DNA from: an uncultured bacterium
Lineage (GTDB): Bacteria > Bacillota > Clostridia > Lachnospirales > Lachnospiraceae
Assembly (NCBI GenBank): GCA_905214855.1
Contig: CAJMNU010000001.1
Coordinates: 1-64,000 of the forward strand
Length of the DNA stretch: 64,000 nt
Direction of reading: 5' to 3'
Shown one piece after another: positions 36,735 through 45,142 of this stretch. A model generated the notes under the pieces. The model made no database searches, was not told the origin of the DNA, and saw only the letters and a program-made list of their open reading frames with translations. The translations under genes and the position numbers were made by a program. Within the stretch, counting starts at the first letter, position 1; every line of letters begins with the position of its first letter.

Positions 36735-36772
36735 CAATGCCGCTCGTAGACTTTTTTCTACGAGCGACATTG
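36735..36772. repeat. 15-bp inverted repeat after the GTPase-like gene
   Basis: CAATGCCGCTCGTAG and CTACGAGCGACATTG pair with one mismatch around loop ACTTTTTT. No T tract follows, so it is not a standard terminator. The rest of the ~345-base gap holds nothing else I can name. Confidence 0.75.
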
Positions 36773-36881
36773 GTATATAGAATAACATTCGTATAAAACA
36801 TCAAAGCAATCCATGTTCGAAGCTCAAAAGTAAGTATCATTTTTTAGCTTTGAGTATCAGGTTCATTTCTGATGGGGTATT

Positions 36882-36930
36882 TTATCCAATGTGTCGTAAA
36901 ACCCCCTGCTTTAGCTGTGGGGAGTGTCAA
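36882..36930 (-). repeat. palindromic repeat, type A (IS605-end-like), copy 2
   Basis: On the minus strand it matches the copy near 15.3 kb almost base for base over ~48 positions (TTGACACTCC, then ACAGCTAAA, CAGGGGG and TTGGATAA). It forms the 3' end of the broken transporter gene. Confidence 0.75.
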
Positions 36931-38100
36931 TTACACTTCCATTCAAAACAATTAAGTCAACAACTAACAGTATAGGGAAAATAGTGGCAACAAGCAGCCC
37001 TATTTTTAGATTACCGCCAGCCGTTTCAGACAGGCTTCCTACCATAGCCGGACTTACAGTAGCACCCAAGTCACCTGCTAAAGCTAAAAATGCAAACATA
37101 GCAGTGCCACCTTTAGGACACTTCTGCGAAGAAAGATTGAGCGTACCACATAATACTGACTGCCGTACCACAAAGTGCACATCCGGTCAAACCAAGGAAT
37201 GGTAAGGGTGAAAGAGATGCCAGTAAATAACATACTGTACACATCATGCCACACAATAGCATTGTCTTTGTCAGGTCAAGTTTTTCACTCATTTTGCCGT
37301 ACAGTATACGGGATATATCCATAAAAACAGCAAACAGACAAGGACCTGCCAGATCACCAATAGTTTTGGAAACACCAAGAGCTGATTCTGTAAATGCAGA
37401 TGCTCATTGTGCCATTGCTGCTTCGGATGCACCAGCACAAATCATAAGTAAGATCATCAGCCAGAATAGTGGTAAACTCAGTAGCTTTCGAATTGACAAA
37501 CTCTCACCATTTTCTAGCAGACGCTCAATAGGGCAGGTCATAAAATTGAAGGTATTTACCAACGGTATCAGTGCCCAGATCAGTGTGAGTATTTTCCAGT
37601 TCTTTACGCCAAACACAGCAAAAAAGAGTGTTGAACCTAAAATTACACCAACCGCACCCCAGCAGTAAAAGGAGTGCAATAAACTCATCATACCGTCTTT
37701 GTTTTCAAAAGGGCAGGCTTCCACAATCGGACTTACCAGAACTTCAACAAGACCGTTGCCTATAGCATAAAATACGACTGAAATCAAAATCCCTATAAAG
37801 GGTACAGGAAGAATTTCTGGGAGGAAGCCATTAATACAAGCCCTACTGTCGAAATCATCTGCGATATCACTACACAGATGCGGTAACCGATTTTGTCAGC
37901 AAATTTGGTAGCTGCAAAGTCAATCAATAATTGTGTCAGATAAAACACGAACGGGATCAGTGTGATCTTTTCAATGGAAATTCCATAGATATCCCTGAAT
38001 GTTAAAAACAGGAGTGGTACAAAGTTGGCAGAAATTGCCTGTGTAATAAATCCAAGATAACAGGCAATCTGCGTTTTTTAATAATTCTTTTGTTTTGTCA
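36911..38100 (-). pseudogene. major facilitator superfamily transporter, multiply broken
   Basis: The reading begins at an ATG with AAAGGAG upstream but meets TAA at codon 8 (before KTQIACYLGFITQ). It shifts frame near the second or third helix. It has TGA where a Trp is expected (AMAQ, stop, ASAFTESALGV), and shifts frame again after QSFFAEVS (continuing KGGTAMFAFLALAG). The hydrophobic segments and the GDLAGP and FLALAGDLGATVSP motifs fit MFS sugar or nucleoside transporters of ~400 residues. The 3' end runs into the type A repeat. Several independent lesions rule out a single sequencing error. It was probably controlled by the AraC gene whose remnant lies upstream. Confidence 0.85.
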
Positions 38101-38194
38101 TGTTTGACTCCTTTGGATATAATATAGCATTTGCAGAATATTATATCACCATATATGAGCAAAACAGCAAATATAGAAACATCGAATTTAAGCA

Positions 38195-38300
38195 CTATTT
38201 ACCCAAAATTCTATCTTTGCTGGGCGTATATCCATACATCTTTCGAAATTGGTGGCTGAAATAATCGACAGAATGAAAGCCACAGTTGTATATATATATT
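38195..38300 (-). pseudogene. AraC-family regulator remnant (C-terminal end only)
   Basis: Only the last helix-turn-helix survives: NCGFHSVDYFSHQFRKMYGY followed by TPSKDRILGK and a stop. Upstream the sequence dissolves into AT-rich repeats of GAATGAATA (about 38340-38380). It probably regulated the adjacent broken transporter. Confidence 0.7.
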
Positions 38301-38597
38301 TCCGAAAAAATCAACGATATGTTGAATAAAAAATAATAGGATGAATAACAGAATGAATACGAGAATGAATAAGAGAAAAATGCAAGAATCGTGTTAAAAC
38401 ATACTTTCAAAAAGAGAAAATAGCAATAGGGAATAAGAAAGATTTTTTGTCCAGTAGATTTTTGGGATATGCATATAAATTCCTTGGATTTTTATCATCC
38501 AACGGTAAAACTTGAAAGCCCCATTTTTTCATTATAAAATAAAAACAGAGATTAAAAATAAAAACGGACATCAATGAGAAAAAGGGGAGGACAGGAT

Positions 38598-39308
38598 ATG
38601 GCAGAAAGAATGTTAGTGACACAGGCATTGGATGAAAGAGATCTGCTTGCTAAAAAGATCAGAGATAAGATTTCTGGGGCTTCTTTTACTGATGTTAAGA
38701 AACACAATGAACAAAAAGTATGGGAGCAAAAGATTCTAGAAAAAGATTTTAATCAGGAAGCAGAATGTGCATATCAGCAGATCATGGATTTGATCAAGAG
38801 GTTTCACAAGATCGAGGCAGCAATTGTTGCTTCTAATGCGAAAACTGTCATCCATACTTCTTTTGGTGATTATACGGTTGCAGGCGCAATCGCTCTCAGA
38901 GGAAGAATGCTTGATTCTAAGAAGCTGGAAAACCAAGCTAGTACATTGAAAGGAAAAATATCAGAATCTGGGAAAGATGAGAATGAGCTGGACTTTGAAC
39001 GGATCCTTTACAGAAAGATGAAAAGGGAGTTAGATGAACGCTTGCTCACAGTGAGTATGAAAAACAATCAGTTGGAGTCAACAGCAGAAAATATGCGTTT
39101 AAGTATCTTGGGAAAGGATTCCAGAGTAAAAGAGGATAAACCTTTGGAAGTAGTCAATGCCTATATCAAAGAAAACACATCTGAGCTTGTAGACCCACTG
39201 GATGTGAGAAAGAAAGTAGCAGAATTGCAGGAAAAAAGAGAAAAACTGATTTCTGAATTGGATACACAGATCAAGGTATCAAATGCTACAACATTGATAG
39301 AAATTTAA
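38598..39308 (+). CDS. conserved hypothetical protein, DIP1984-like
   Basis: A highly charged, mostly helical protein of 236 residues with probable coiled coils and no membrane segment. The N-terminus (MAERMLVTQALDERDLLAKK) and the stretch KIEAAIVASNAKTVIHTSFG then DYTVAGAIALRGR resemble the DIP1984 family of bacterial proteins of unknown function; I make this match from memory and hold it loosely. The ATG with AAGGGGAGGA upstream is used; a start eight codons earlier would swallow that site. It stands alone, followed within 80 bases by an unusual tRNA-Lys gene. Function unknown. Confidence 0.7.
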   Translation: MAERMLVTQALDERDLLAKKIRDKISGASFTDVKKHNEQKVWEQKILEKDFNQEAECAYQQIMDLIKRFHKIEAAIVASNAKTVIHTSFGDYTVAGAIALRGRMLDSKKLENQASTLKGKISESGKDENELDFERILYRKMKRELDERLLTVSMKNNQLESTAENMRLSILGKDSRVKEDKPLEVVNAYIKENTSELVDPLDVRKKVAELQEKREKLISELDTQIKVSNATTLIEI

Positions 39309-39387
39309 ACAGTATGCCTGCATCACGAAAACTCCAAACCCGGTTTCCCCTGACAGTGGGGTTATGCTGTCACATTGAGAATGGAGA

Positions 39388-39461
39388 TCCCGAATAGCTC
39401 AACTGGGTAGAGCATATGACTCTTAATCATATGGTTGGAAGTTCAAATCTTCTTTTGGGAA
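39388..39461 (+). tRNA. tRNA-Lys-like gene (anticodon CUU), atypical U1-A72
   Basis: A full cloverleaf can be drawn. Acceptor TCCCGAA/TTTGGGA (one G-U), D stem GCTC/GAGC with GGG in the loop, anticodon stem TATGA/TCATA with loop CTCTTAA, T stem GGAAG/CTTCT with loop TTCAAAT, discriminator A, then CCT instead of CCA. The U1-A72 pair is unusual for tRNA-Lys, and weak pairs are frequent, so it may be a mobile-element tRNA or a tRNA-like RNA. CCTAGT/ACTAGG forms a hairpin directly after it. Confidence 0.65.
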
Positions 39462-39701
39462 CCTAGTATAAAACTAGGGAGAATGTGATGTATTTTTGAT
39501 TTTTTGTTATCTGTGAAAAGTAAACGATAAACTGTTTTCTTCAATAAACTGTATTTTGTGACCGATAACTGTTTTTGTAGGCATATTTTGATATGCTGAA
39601 ATCCATGAAAAAGGTTTCGTGTTAAACCGGTTGGCGGGGAGTTTATCCACATGGCTGTGATGCAGGCAATTTTAAAGATACTAAATAGAAACTGGAAGCA
39701 G

Positions 39702-39768
39702 AAGAGGAATATCAGACTATAGCTGACATATTCTACATATGAAGCAGCTGGGAAATATTCCTCTTTTT
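39702..39768 (+). terminator. probable terminator with structured 42-base loop
   Basis: AAGAGGAATAT pairs with ATATTCCTCTT, followed by T; the loop holds a nested AGCTG/CAGCT pair. It could end the DIP1984-tRNA transcript. The rest of the ~400-base gap to the acetyltransferase gene shows no gene. Confidence 0.55.
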
Positions 39769-39858
39769 GGATATGAACAGTGACAGAGGATGGAAAGTTC
39801 CAAAATATATGAGAGAGCTCTATTTATTGGTGAAATCTATCTATGGGTGAACTCTGGG

Positions 39859-40395
39859 TCATGCTGTTATTGTAATATTAGAAAGACGGAAGAATAATTT
39901 GCCTAACGCATATTCCTGAAGATCTAAATACTCTTTTTGAGATACTTTTCCTCCAAAATTTAAAATCTCCATATCGCCACTTTTTCCTTTGATAAAGATA
40001 TTGGAAGAAGTAAAACCATTTTTAAAATAAAATTTTCTTCTGGAAAATCTCTGTTCAGAATTTTCGGCATGTTCATCTAAGCGTTCGATCAAAAGAACGA
40101 TTTTTTTGTCTGAGAAATGTCTGCATATCTCTTGGAGCATACGGCTTCCCGTTCCACGGCTGCGTATTGCGCCAGATACAGCCAGATAATCCACCATGAC
40201 CATGTTCTGATAAGGGATCACCATGATAAATCCCATCAAGGTATCATTTTCTGAAGCAGTAAATATCTGACCTTTTCCACGTTTTACAGAGTGACGAAGG
40301 GAAAAAAACGGTTTGCGTTCACGTTTTGGAAATGCCTCCAGATAAATTTTTTTAATTTCAGCCCACTGGTCTTTGTTTACCATTATAAATTCCAT
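39859..40395 (-). CDS. GNAT-family N-acetyltransferase
   Basis: Acetyl-CoA-dependent acetyltransferase of 178 residues with unknown acceptor. The core strands and the CoA loop are visible: MVMVDYLAVSGAIRSRGTGS has the R/Q-x-x-G-x-G/A pyrophosphate loop (RSRGTGS), with YLAV before it and a later FYFKNGF motif. The ATG behind AAAGGAAG is used; a GTG six codons earlier is possible. A promoter with a palindromic 19-bp spacer lies about 100 bases upstream and is the likely control site. Substrates of GNAT proteins cannot be read from sequence. Confidence 0.82.
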   Translation of the reverse strand: MEFIMVNKDQWAEIKKIYLEAFPKRERKPFFSLRHSVKRGKGQIFTASENDTLMGFIMVIPYQNMVMVDYLAVSGAIRSRGTGSRMLQEICRHFSDKKIVLLIERLDEHAENSEQRFSRRKFYFKNGFTSSNIFIKGKSGDMEILNFGGKVSQKEYLDLQEYALGKLFFRLSNITITA

Positions 40396-40496
40396 TTTAT
40401 TCTTCCTTTCCACGACACAATCAATATAATTATAAAAAGATACAAGGTTACATTATACATTCATTTACATAGTATTGTTTTTCTGTTCTGTCAGAT

Positions 40497-40527
40497 ATCA
40501 TATACTGTACAGTAACTGTATAGTCAA
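40497..40527 (-). promoter_or_regulatory. promoter with 19-bp palindromic spacer (MerR-like layout)
   Basis: On the minus strand TTGACT and TATGAT are 19 bp apart. The spacer and its edges hold two overlapping perfect palindromes, TACAGT-T-ACTGTA and TACTGTACAGTA. Over-long spacers with central dyads are the mark of MerR-family-activated promoters; no MerR gene is adjacent. Confidence 0.5.
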
Positions 40528-40570
40528 GAGCTTTTTGTAATAAATTATGATTGTTGTCATCTTACCTAAA

Positions 40571-40607
40571 GTGTACTCCCACTTCTTTAGGCATGGGATG
40601 GATACAC
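40571..40607 (+). repeat. palindromic repeat, type B, copy 1
   Basis: GTGTA...TACAC encloses TCCCA...TGGGA around CTTCTTTAGGCA. Related copies lie near 41.5 kb and 52.08 kb. It lies after the 3' end of the following AraC gene. Confidence 0.65.
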
Positions 40608-40658
40608 TATTAATGTGATAGAAAAGAAAATGGAAGACTTGAAAAAATATATAACAGT

Positions 40659-41444
40659 CTAAGAAGATACGTTGTTGCGGTATTCTCTGGGGGTCATGCC
40701 AGTGACATTGTGAAAGCAGCGGTTAAAGGTGCGTAAATTATTAAATCCGCATGTAAATGCAATCTCACTGATGAGCAGATCTTTATTTTTTAAAAGATAA
40801 CAGGCATAGCAGATCCTGTGCTCCTGAAGGAACTCTGGCAAAGACATGTGTAAGGACTGGTTGATGTAACGTGAGAGGTATGTGCGGTTGTATCCAAGTT
40901 CTTCAGCCAGATTCTGAAGTGTTATATTTTCCAGATAATGTTCCTGAATATAGAGAAGAATCTGGTGGAGCAGATCAGAGTGGACAGTATGGGATGGTTT
41001 TTCAATGAGGGAGGTTTGTTCCAAGAGCCGGTCTGCTAAAAAGTAGAGGCAGGATTTGCTGGCAAATATCCGTGAATTATCATAGAATACAGCAGACTTA
41101 ATTTGCGACAGTTCTTTTTCAGAAATCCGAAATACAGGGGATTTTAAAGATTTATGAGAAGTCTGTCTGTAAAATTCTCCGATATAATCAGGAGAAAATA
41201 AGGTTACATCACAGATGGAAGATCCCATGTCTGTATAAGAATGGATCTCATAAGGAAGGATCAGGATCATATCTCCACTGTTTAGTTCAAAATTTCTTCC
41301 GTCCACATTTGCGATCAATTTCCCTTCATGTAAACACAAAAGTTCATAACTTCTATGCAGGTGTGCAAAAATGCTAAAATGGTTAAAATGATAAAAAACC
41401 ATATATTTTTCTTTTCCAAAATGAAAATCTTCATATACGATCAT
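40659..41444 (-). CDS. AraC-family transcriptional regulator
   Basis: Sugar-responsive type regulator of 261 residues. The cupin effector domain (about 5-130) includes HRSYELLCLHEGKLIA and GDMILILPYEIHSY. The DNA-binding domain has ITLQNLAEELGYNRTYLSRY and ISEIAFTCGFNNLRTFNRCF, ending MTPREYRNN. It is divergent from the GH31 gene, its probable target. AAGGAG lies before the start. Type B palindromic repeats lie on both sides of the gene, so it may have moved as a unit or simply sits between two insertions. Confidence 0.88.
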   Translation of the reverse strand: MIVYEDFHFGKEKYMVFYHFNHFSIFAHLHRSYELLCLHEGKLIANVDGRNFELNSGDMILILPYEIHSYTDMGSSICDVTLFSPDYIGEFYRQTSHKSLKSPVFRISEKELSQIKSAVFYDNSRIFASKSCLYFLADRLLEQTSLIEKPSHTVHSDLLHQILLYIQEHYLENITLQNLAEELGYNRTYLSRYINQSLHMSLPEFLQEHRICYACYLLKNKDLLISEIAFTCGFNNLRTFNRCFHNVTGMTPREYRNNVSS

Positions 41445-41497
41445 AAAAAACTCCTTCCAAAACAGAATACAGTGATTTTATATGACATTGTCAGAAA

Positions 41498-41521
41498 GCC
41501 CATTGCCTTTAGGTGATGGGG
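41498..41521 (+). repeat. palindromic repeat, type B, copy 2
   Basis: GCCCATTGCC TTTA GGTGATGGGG folds into a ~9-bp hairpin with loop TTTA. It lies in the control region between the AraC and GH31 genes. Confidence 0.6.
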
Positions 41522-41704
41522 TCACAGTATCTTGCTGCAGTATATATCTTTCGCATATATCTCCATAGAACAGATAAAAAAGTAAATATTTGTCTAATAT
41601 TATATAAAGAATAGCTGGAACTGCCAAGTGGACTTTTGTAAAATGAAAGTAAACGATAGTCTTGTAAAAAGAGGATATATGAGTCAGAGAAAGGAAGGAA
41701 TATC

Positions 41705-43729
41705 ATGCAGTTTTTTAGGGAATGTGATGGGGCGCTTGTATTTAAGAGAAGAAGAGAATTGGTTGAGATCCGTCCATGGGGAGAGGGATTGCGTGTACGT
41801 GCGACAGAAAATAAAAAATTTACAGAAAAGAACTGGGCGCTCAGCATTGCAGCAGATGCAAGGGGAGAGATCAGTATTGGAGAACACGAAGCATCTATTT
41901 CAAATGGAAAGATTAAAGCGGTGATGACCGAATATGGGAAGTTGCGTTTTTATAATCAAAAAGAGGAATTGTTGTTAGGGGAATATTACCGTTCATGGGA
42001 GTTTGGAACAGAGGAATGGAGGGATTTGGATCAGATCACACAGGCAAGGATCGCTGCCAGAGAATATAAAAATGTAGATGGGGATAATTATGAGATACAT
42101 CAGCATTTTGAGGCAGATGATCGGGAAAAACTCTTTGGGATGGGACAGTATCAGCAGCCATATTTGAATCTGAAGGGATGTACCTTGGATATGGAGCCTA
42201 AAAATACGCAGGCAAGCGTACCTTTTATGGTATCCAGTAAAGGGTATGGACTGCTGTGGAATAACCCAGCGATTGGACAGGCTGTTTTGGGTGTGAATAG
42301 GACAGATTTCATGGTAAGGTCATCCAAACAGATTGATTATTGGGTGATTGCAGGAGATACACCAGCAGAAATCGTGGAAAAATATACAGATGTGACGGGA
42401 AAAGTGCCTATGATGCCTGATTATGCGATGGGATTTTGGCAGTGCAAATTGCGTTACCAGACACAGGAAGAACTGATGCATGTTGCCAGAGAGTATCATA
42501 AACGTCAAATCCCTCTCAGTGTGATAGTGTTAGATTTTTTCCATTGGCCAAATCAGGGAGACTGGACATTTGATACAACCTATTTTCCAGATCCTGAGGG
42601 AATGATTCGTGAGTTGGAAGAGATGAGAATAAAGCTCATGGTATCAATATGACCAACAGTAGACCGCAAATCTGTCAATTATAAGGAGATGAAAGAACGG
42701 GATCTTTTGGTTCGGACTAACCGTGGAGTACAGATGGCAGCTGTTTTTAAAGGAATGCAGGACTTCACTGACACAACCAATCCTGAAGCGCGTCAGTTTA
42801 TGTGGCAGGTTGCAAAGAAGAATTATTTTGATAAAGGAGTCAGATTGTTCTGGTTGGATGAGGCAGAACCAGAGTACACAGTTGCAGACTTTGATCTGTA
42901 CCGTTATTATGACGGAGCTGCTTTGGAATGTGGTAATGAGTATCCCCTTCAATATGCAAGGGCATTTTATGATGGAATGAGAGCAGAGGGAATTGAAAAT
43001 CCGATCAGCTTAATACGCTGTGCGTGGGCTGGCGCTCAAAAATATGGTGCTTTAGTCTGGTCCGGCGATGTACCTTCTACATTTACATATCTGAGGAATC
43101 AGTTTGTGGCAGGACTTCATATGGGTATGGCAGGAATTGCGTGGTGGACTGCCGATATCGGAGGATTTCATGGTGGAAATGTAAACGATCCAGCATTTCA
43201 TGAACTTTTGATGCGTTGGTTTCAGTATGGTACATTCTGCCCAGTGATGCGTCTTCATGGAGATAGAGATCCACATAAAGCACCTATGACACCAGAAGCG
43301 ATCAGTGGAGGTGGAATCATGGCATCTGGCGCAGATAATGAGGTGTGGAGTTATACACCAGAGCTAGAAACTATGATGATCTATTATATTCATTTGCGGG
43401 AGCGTATGAAGTCTTACATCCGTGAAGCGATGAGAGAGGCACATGAGAAAGGAACTCCTGTTTTAAAACCTTTGTTTTATGATTTTCCAGAAGATACAGC
43501 AGCATGGGAGGCAAAGGATGTATGTCTGTTTGGACATGACCTTTTGATCGCTCCAGTCATGGAGTTTGGTGTTAGAAAAAGAACTGTATATTTACCAAAA
43601 GGAGCTTTATGGACAGAGTGGGAAAGTGGGAACTCCTATGAAGGAGGTTTGGAGGTGACAGTAGAGGCACCAGTAAATAGAATACCAATCTTTATAAAAA
43701 ATAATGCAAGAGTTTTTGAAATAGTATAG
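41705..43729 (+). pseudogene. GH31 alpha-glycosidase (alpha-xylosidase type) with one in-frame TGA
   Basis: The frame is open for 674 codons except for TGA at 42650-42652, so it reads as 315 residues plus a second open part. The interruption falls in MVSI-stop-PTVDRKS, where GH31 proteins usually have Trp (SIWPTV). Domains: N-terminal beta-sandwich (about 1-210), then the barrel with WPNQGDWTFD, the nucleophile Asp in LFWLDEAEPEY and the acid Asp in WSGDVPSTF, and C-terminal beta domains with LFGHDLLIAPVM. AAGGAAGG precedes the ATG. Everything else looks intact and under selection, so this is either a recent nonsense mutation, a read-through gene or a base-call error. It is divergent from an AraC regulator. 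Confidence 0.85.
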
Positions 43730-43787
43730 AAATCTGTAAAATGATGCTGTCAAGTAAAAAAGAAATAGCAGTTGATCGAATGTTCTG

Positions 43788-43815
43788 TTATAATATTTTT
43801 ATTATAATATTTTTA
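43788..43815 (+). repeat. 14-bp tandem duplication with -10-like hexamers
   Basis: TTATAATATTTTTA occurs twice in a row; each unit contains TATAAT. It lies in the ~325-base gap between GH31 and the EFR1 gene, where nothing else is clear. Confidence 0.7.
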
Positions 43816-44054
43816 TTATGGCATTATATTTATTGAAAAGAGTCATATCCAATGCCAAGAATAAGATATTTCAGAGATTGCCGATAGCGTGACTCCCCTG
43901 ATATAGTATCCCATTTGGTATTTTGGAAAAGGCAGATGCCGAAAAAACAGATTGTTTTGTGTGAAACATAATTATGTCAAAACAGTAGGATGACAAAGAA
44001 ATTTTCAGATATTCATGGTAAAAGTATTTGTATATCTATGGAGGATGAGACAGC

Positions 44055-44801
44055 ATGATTTTCTATTTTTCAGGAACCGGAAACAGTAAATATGCAGCAG
44101 AGATGATCGGAGAGATCCTAGGGGATGAGGTGGTCTCTCTGAGTGAGAGAATCCATGTGCGTGTGAATAAAAAAATAGAAACCAAAAAACCATTGGTATT
44201 TGTAACCCCAGTCTATGCATGGAGAATGCCCCGTTTAGTGGAAGAATGGATTCTAAAATCGAAATTTTGTGGAAATACCAAAGCATATTTTGTTCTTACC
44301 TGTGGAGATTCCATTGGAAATGCAGGGGCATATTTGAAGAAATTATGCAGTAAGAAAAAATGGCGTTATATGGGGTGTGCGGAGATTTTGATGCCGGAAA
44401 ATTATATTGCGATGTTTTCTGCCCCATCTAAGCAGGATGCAAAAAGGATTATACTTCAGGCAGGTCCTTGGATACAGAGAACAGCAGAATTGATTTTAAA
44501 CGGAAAAACATTGGACGAACGAAAAATTGGTCTGAAAGACAGAATTTTGAGCAGTGAAGTGGTAAATGGAGGATTTTATGCCCTTTGTGTTAAGGCAAAA
44601 TCATTTTATGCAACAGATAACTGTGTGTCATGTGGGTATTGTACGACCGTTTGCCCTTTAAATAATATTCATATGAACGGAAATAAACCAGAATGGGACA
44701 ATAAATGTACACATTGCATGGCATGTATCTGTAGATGTCCACAAAAAGCAATTGAGTATGGAAAGAAAACAAAAGGAAAAGAGAGATATGTTTGCCCATG
44801 A
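44055..44801 (+). CDS. EFR1-type flavodoxin/ferredoxin fusion protein
   Basis: Electron-transfer protein of 248 residues. The N-terminal flavodoxin-like domain (about 1-150) starts with the FMN loop FYFSGTGNSKYAAEMI and has TPVYAWRMP and LTCGDSIGNAG. The C-terminal part carries two 4Fe-4S clusters: CVSCGYCTTVCP and CTHCMACICRCP. This architecture is common in gut clostridia, with unknown partners. GGAGG lies in front of the ATG. It is a single gene; a strong promoter for the next small gene follows directly. Confidence 0.9.
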   Translation: MIFYFSGTGNSKYAAEMIGEILGDEVVSLSERIHVRVNKKIETKKPLVFVTPVYAWRMPRLVEEWILKSKFCGNTKAYFVLTCGDSIGNAGAYLKKLCSKKKWRYMGCAEILMPENYIAMFSAPSKQDAKRIILQAGPWIQRTAELILNGKTLDERKIGLKDRILSSEVVNGGFYALCVKAKSFYATDNCVSCGYCTTVCPLNNIHMNGNKPEWDNKCTHCMACICRCPQKAIEYGKKTKGKERYVCP

Positions 44802-44840
44802 TCTGTAAATGGATTATTTTCTGACTATTTTTTTGGAACA

Positions 44841-44869
44841 TTGACAAAAACAAAAAAATACTGTAAAAT
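44841..44869 (+). promoter_or_regulatory. strong promoter of the small gene
   Basis: TTGACA and TAAAAT with 17 bp spacing and a TG before the -10. The transcript would be ~240 nt long and end at the hairpin at 45085-45115. Confidence 0.7.
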
Positions 44870-44991
44870 CCATTCATATTATACCAAAGATGATAAATAA
44901 CCACAAAAAACAAACGAAGAAGTGTTTTTTGAAGATTTTTTTTGAAAATATGGGGTGTTTCAAACAAAAAGGTATAAGGGGTGCATGGAAA

Positions 44992-45090
44992 ATGGGGTAT
45001 AAAGAAGCGATTATCAGTTTGATAAAGGCGATAGAAAGCGAAGAAGTCTTGAAGATTATATATGCATTTCTGACAGGATTTTTGAACTAG
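44992..45090 (+). CDS. small protein of 32 residues, divergent from the XRE regulator
   Basis: Predicted sequence begins MGYKEAIISLIKAIESEEVL and ends in IYAFLTGFLN: an amphipathic, partly hydrophobic helix with no known domain. AAGGGG lies 12 bases before the ATG, a near-consensus promoter lies upstream and a terminator overlaps the stop, so a dedicated transcript is well supported. A longer reading from 44890 lacks a ribosome-binding site. Similar short proteins next to XRE regulators occur in related bacteria by my recollection; function unknown. Confidence 0.6.
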   Translation: MGYKEAIISLIKAIESEEVLKIIYAFLTGFLN

Positions 45091-45115
45091 GAGAATTATT
45101 TCTCCTAGTTTTTTC
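45085..45115 (+). terminator. terminator of the small gene
   Basis: AACTAGGAGA and TCTCCTAGTT form a perfect stem followed by TTTTTT. The stop codon lies inside the stem. Confidence 0.88.
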
Positions 45116-45142
45116 GTTTCAATTATATATAAGACAGTGTGA

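Noticed and set aside
36924-37668. Plus-strand open frames across the decayed transporter.
   Set aside because: They are antisense to recognisable MFS fragments and have no start signals or protein-like features.
38340-38380. GAATGAATA short repeats as a functional iteron cluster.
   Set aside because: Only three imperfect units in an AT-rich decayed stretch, with no replication gene nearby.
39388-39461. tRNA-Lys-like gene as an attachment site of a resident prophage.
   Set aside because: No integrase, no repeated tRNA 3' end and no phage structural genes occur in the window.
42650-42652. In-frame TGA in GH31 as a possible selenocysteine codon.
   Set aside because: The family has Trp at this place, no catalytic Cys/Sec site is known there, and I saw no stem-loop of the needed type directly downstream.
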